In this document: positions 62,906-64,000 of the stretch, piece after piece | How positions within the stretch are numbered: the first letter of the stretch is position 1 | Layout: every line of letters begins with the position of its first letter | Assembly: GCF_022179185.1 (NCBI RefSeq) | Contig: NZ_BPQJ01000009.1 | Coordinates: 62,001 to 126,000, forward strand | DNA from: Methylobacterium frigidaeris | GTDB lineage: Bacteria; Pseudomonadota; Alphaproteobacteria; Rhizobiales; Beijerinckiaceae | Length of the DNA: 64,000 nucleotides | Direction of reading: 5' to 3' | Program-made: the position numbers and the translations under genes | The notes under the pieces: generated by a model | The model's input: only the letters and a program-made list of their open reading frames with translations | What the model was told of the DNA's origin: nothing | Databases searched by the model: none

Positions 62906-63435
62906 GGCGGGCCGTCGCGGCGGTGTTCCTGGTGCTGGCGGCGACCGCCACCCGGGCCGCCCCGCCCGAGCCCGAGGCGTACCGTCAGGAGGATTATCGC
63001 AGCCCGACGCCCGCCACCTTGCGCGGCGCCGTGACGGTCAACACGCCGGAGGCCGAGCGGTTGTGGCGGGCGGGCGCCGCCTTCGTCGACGTGCTGCCCC
63101 GCCCGCCCCGGCCCACCGCCCTCCCACCCGGCACGATCTGGCGCGATGCGCCGCATGACAGCATCCCGCACGCTCACTGGCTGCCCAATACCGGCTTCGG
63201 GGCCCTGGCACCGCAGACCGAAGCGTATTTCCGGCACGGCCTCGCGGCGGCGACGGAGGGCCAACTCGAAAGACCCATGGTGCTGTTCTGCCAGCGGAAC
63301 TGCTGGATGTCGTGGAACGCCGCCAAGCGCGCCGTCGCCCTCGGCTACCGGAGCGTCCACTGGTACCCGGACGGCACCGACGGCTGGGCAGAGGCCGGCC
63401 TCCCCCTCGAGCGGGTGAGCCCGACGGCGCCGTGA
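62902..63435 (+). CDS. PQQ-dependent catabolism-associated CXXCW motif protein
   Basis: A 177-residue exported protein of rhodanese-like fold. Signal peptide VRRAVAAVFLVLAATATRA; motif FCQRNCWMSWNAAKRAVALG (Cys-x3-Cys-Trp) defines this family, which is found next to quinoprotein dehydrogenases. GTG start overlaps xoxJ (GTGA). Function unknown; possibly handling of PQQ or sulfur. Confidence 0.93.
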   Translation: MRRAVAAVFLVLAATATRAAPPEPEAYRQEDYRSPTPATLRGAVTVNTPEAERLWRAGAAFVDVLPRPPRPTALPPGTIWRDAPHDSIPHAHWLPNTGFGALAPQTEAYFRHGLAAATEGQLERPMVLFCQRNCWMSWNAAKRAVALGYRSVHWYPDGTDGWAEAGLPLERVSPTAP

Positions 63436-63489
63436 CGTCCGCGGCCTCCTCGTGGCATGCAGGCGGACGGGAGAATCGGGAGAAGCATC

Positions 63490-64000
63490 ATGAGCCACGA
63501 GCGCGTCGCCATCGTCACCGCGGGCGGCAGCGGCATGGGGGCTGCGGCTGCCCGCAAGCTGGCGGCGGACGGGTTCAAGGTCGCGATCCTGTCCTCGTCG
63601 GGCAAGGGCGAGGCCCTGGCCGAGTCCCTCGGCGGGGTCGGGGTGACGGGCTCGAACCTGTCGACCGACGACCTCGCCCGCGTCGTCGATCGCACGATGG
63701 AGCGGTGGGGGCGGGTCGACGTGCTCGTCAACAGCGCCGGCCACGGCCCGAAGGGCCCGCTCCTCGACCTCACCGACGAGGACTGGACCCGCGGGATGGA
63801 GGTCTATTTCCTCAACGTGGTGCGGTCGACCCGCCTCGTCACGCCGATCATGCAGCGCCAGGGCGGCGGCGCGATCATCAACATCTCGACCTTCGCGGCC
63901 TTCGAGCCCGAGCAGGCCTTCCCGACCTCCGGGGTGTTCCGCTCAGGGCTCGCCGCCTTCACCAAGCTCTTCTCCGACCGCTACGCCGCCGACAACATCC
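63490..64000 (+). CDS. SDR family oxidoreductase, atypical (partial, continues beyond window)
   Basis: First 170 residues of a short-chain dehydrogenase. NAD(P) motif IVTAGGSGMGAAAARKLAAD (T-A-G-G-x3-G-x-G), NSAGHG (N-x-A-G) and the catalytic-Ser segment INISTFAAFEPEQAFP. The Y-x3-K that should follow is replaced by FPTSGVFRSGLAAFTKLF, with Arg and no Tyr. This is an atypical SDR subgroup. It is 54 bp after the CXXCW gene and may belong to the xox transcript. Confidence 0.88.
   Translation, partial: MSHERVAIVTAGGSGMGAAAARKLAADGFKVAILSSSGKGEALAESLGGVGVTGSNLSTDDLARVVDRTMERWGRVDVLVNSAGHGPKGPLLDLTDEDWTRGMEVYFLNVVRSTRLVTPIMQRQGGGAIINISTFAAFEPEQAFPTSGVFRSGLAAFTKLFSDRYAADNI

Overview
The window is high-GC alphaproteobacterial chromosome, most likely from Methylobacterium or a close relative (Methylobacteriaceae, Hyphomicrobiales). 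The main evidence is a lanthanide-type methanol dehydrogenase operon (xoxF-xoxG-xoxJ with PQQ-associated accessory genes), the pdxJ-acpS-lepB-rnc-era block, a DivL-type cell-cycle kinase whose phosphoacceptor is tyrosine, and several small proteins of a kind common in this group. No phage, integrase, transposase, CRISPR array or rRNA operon was seen. There is one tRNA gene, tRNA-Thr(TGT).

Layout. 1-2520 (minus): a three-subunit molybdenum hydroxylase resembling PaoABC, cut by the left edge. 3211-7370 (minus): an ABC exporter, an MFS transporter and a secreted PRC-barrel protein. 7774-13303 (plus): pdxJ, acpS, lepB, rnc, era, an RsmC-like methyltransferase and an RsuA-type pseudouridine synthase, mostly overlapping or tightly spaced. 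13338-16298: small secreted proteins and an orphan substrate-binding protein. 16498-27011 (plus): ahcY with a candidate operator and terminator, divL, a tsaE-amgK fusion, murU, a GNAT gene and addB; addA does not follow. 27141-31172: an M20 peptidase, an Asp/Glu racemase and a divergent purine-catabolism pair (8-oxoguanine deaminase, hydroxyisourate hydrolase). 31232-34879: small accessory proteins and a chemoreceptor. 34901-38890 (minus): a second molybdenum hydroxylase with its own tri-haem cytochrome c. 39255-45566: small genes, a Trm112/LON-domain/thioredoxin group, an MFS/TetR divergent pair with a 20-bp palindrome between them, and a degenerate CYTH protein. 46028-48946: dctA, a ROK sugar kinase, a short inverted-repeat element and an Lrp regulator. 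48992-53436 (minus): DUF2000 with an AraC regulator, trpS, an endonuclease III, yciB and a small secreted protein. 54183-64000 (plus): a phosphatase-like protein, tRNA-Thr, a secreted hydrolase, an asparaginase-like protein, trmO and the xox cluster, running off the right edge in an SDR gene.

How the genes fit together. The right end is a periplasmic methanol oxidation module: XoxF oxidises methanol with PQQ and a lanthanide, XoxG takes the electrons, XoxJ is an accessory binding protein, and the CXXCW protein and zinc metallohydrolase are families tied to quinoproteins. AhcY recycles S-adenosylhomocysteine. The TsaE-AmgK fusion followed by MurU links a tRNA t6A factor with a peptidoglycan-sugar salvage route. 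The two molybdenum hydroxylases differ in electron path: one has a FAD subunit, the other a membrane-anchored cytochrome c.

No single locus clearly looks like a new defence or mobile system. The most unusual signals are a 106-bp element with 10-bp terminal inverted repeats (48309-48414), a four-copy 16-bp tandem array (40303-40366), a 17-bp duplication that makes a six-codon leader in front of rsuA (12537-12570), an AT-rich island with a 13-bp inverted repeat (53846-53950), and several enzymes that keep their fold motifs but lack a catalytic residue (CYTH, PPP phosphatase, asparaginase, SDR).
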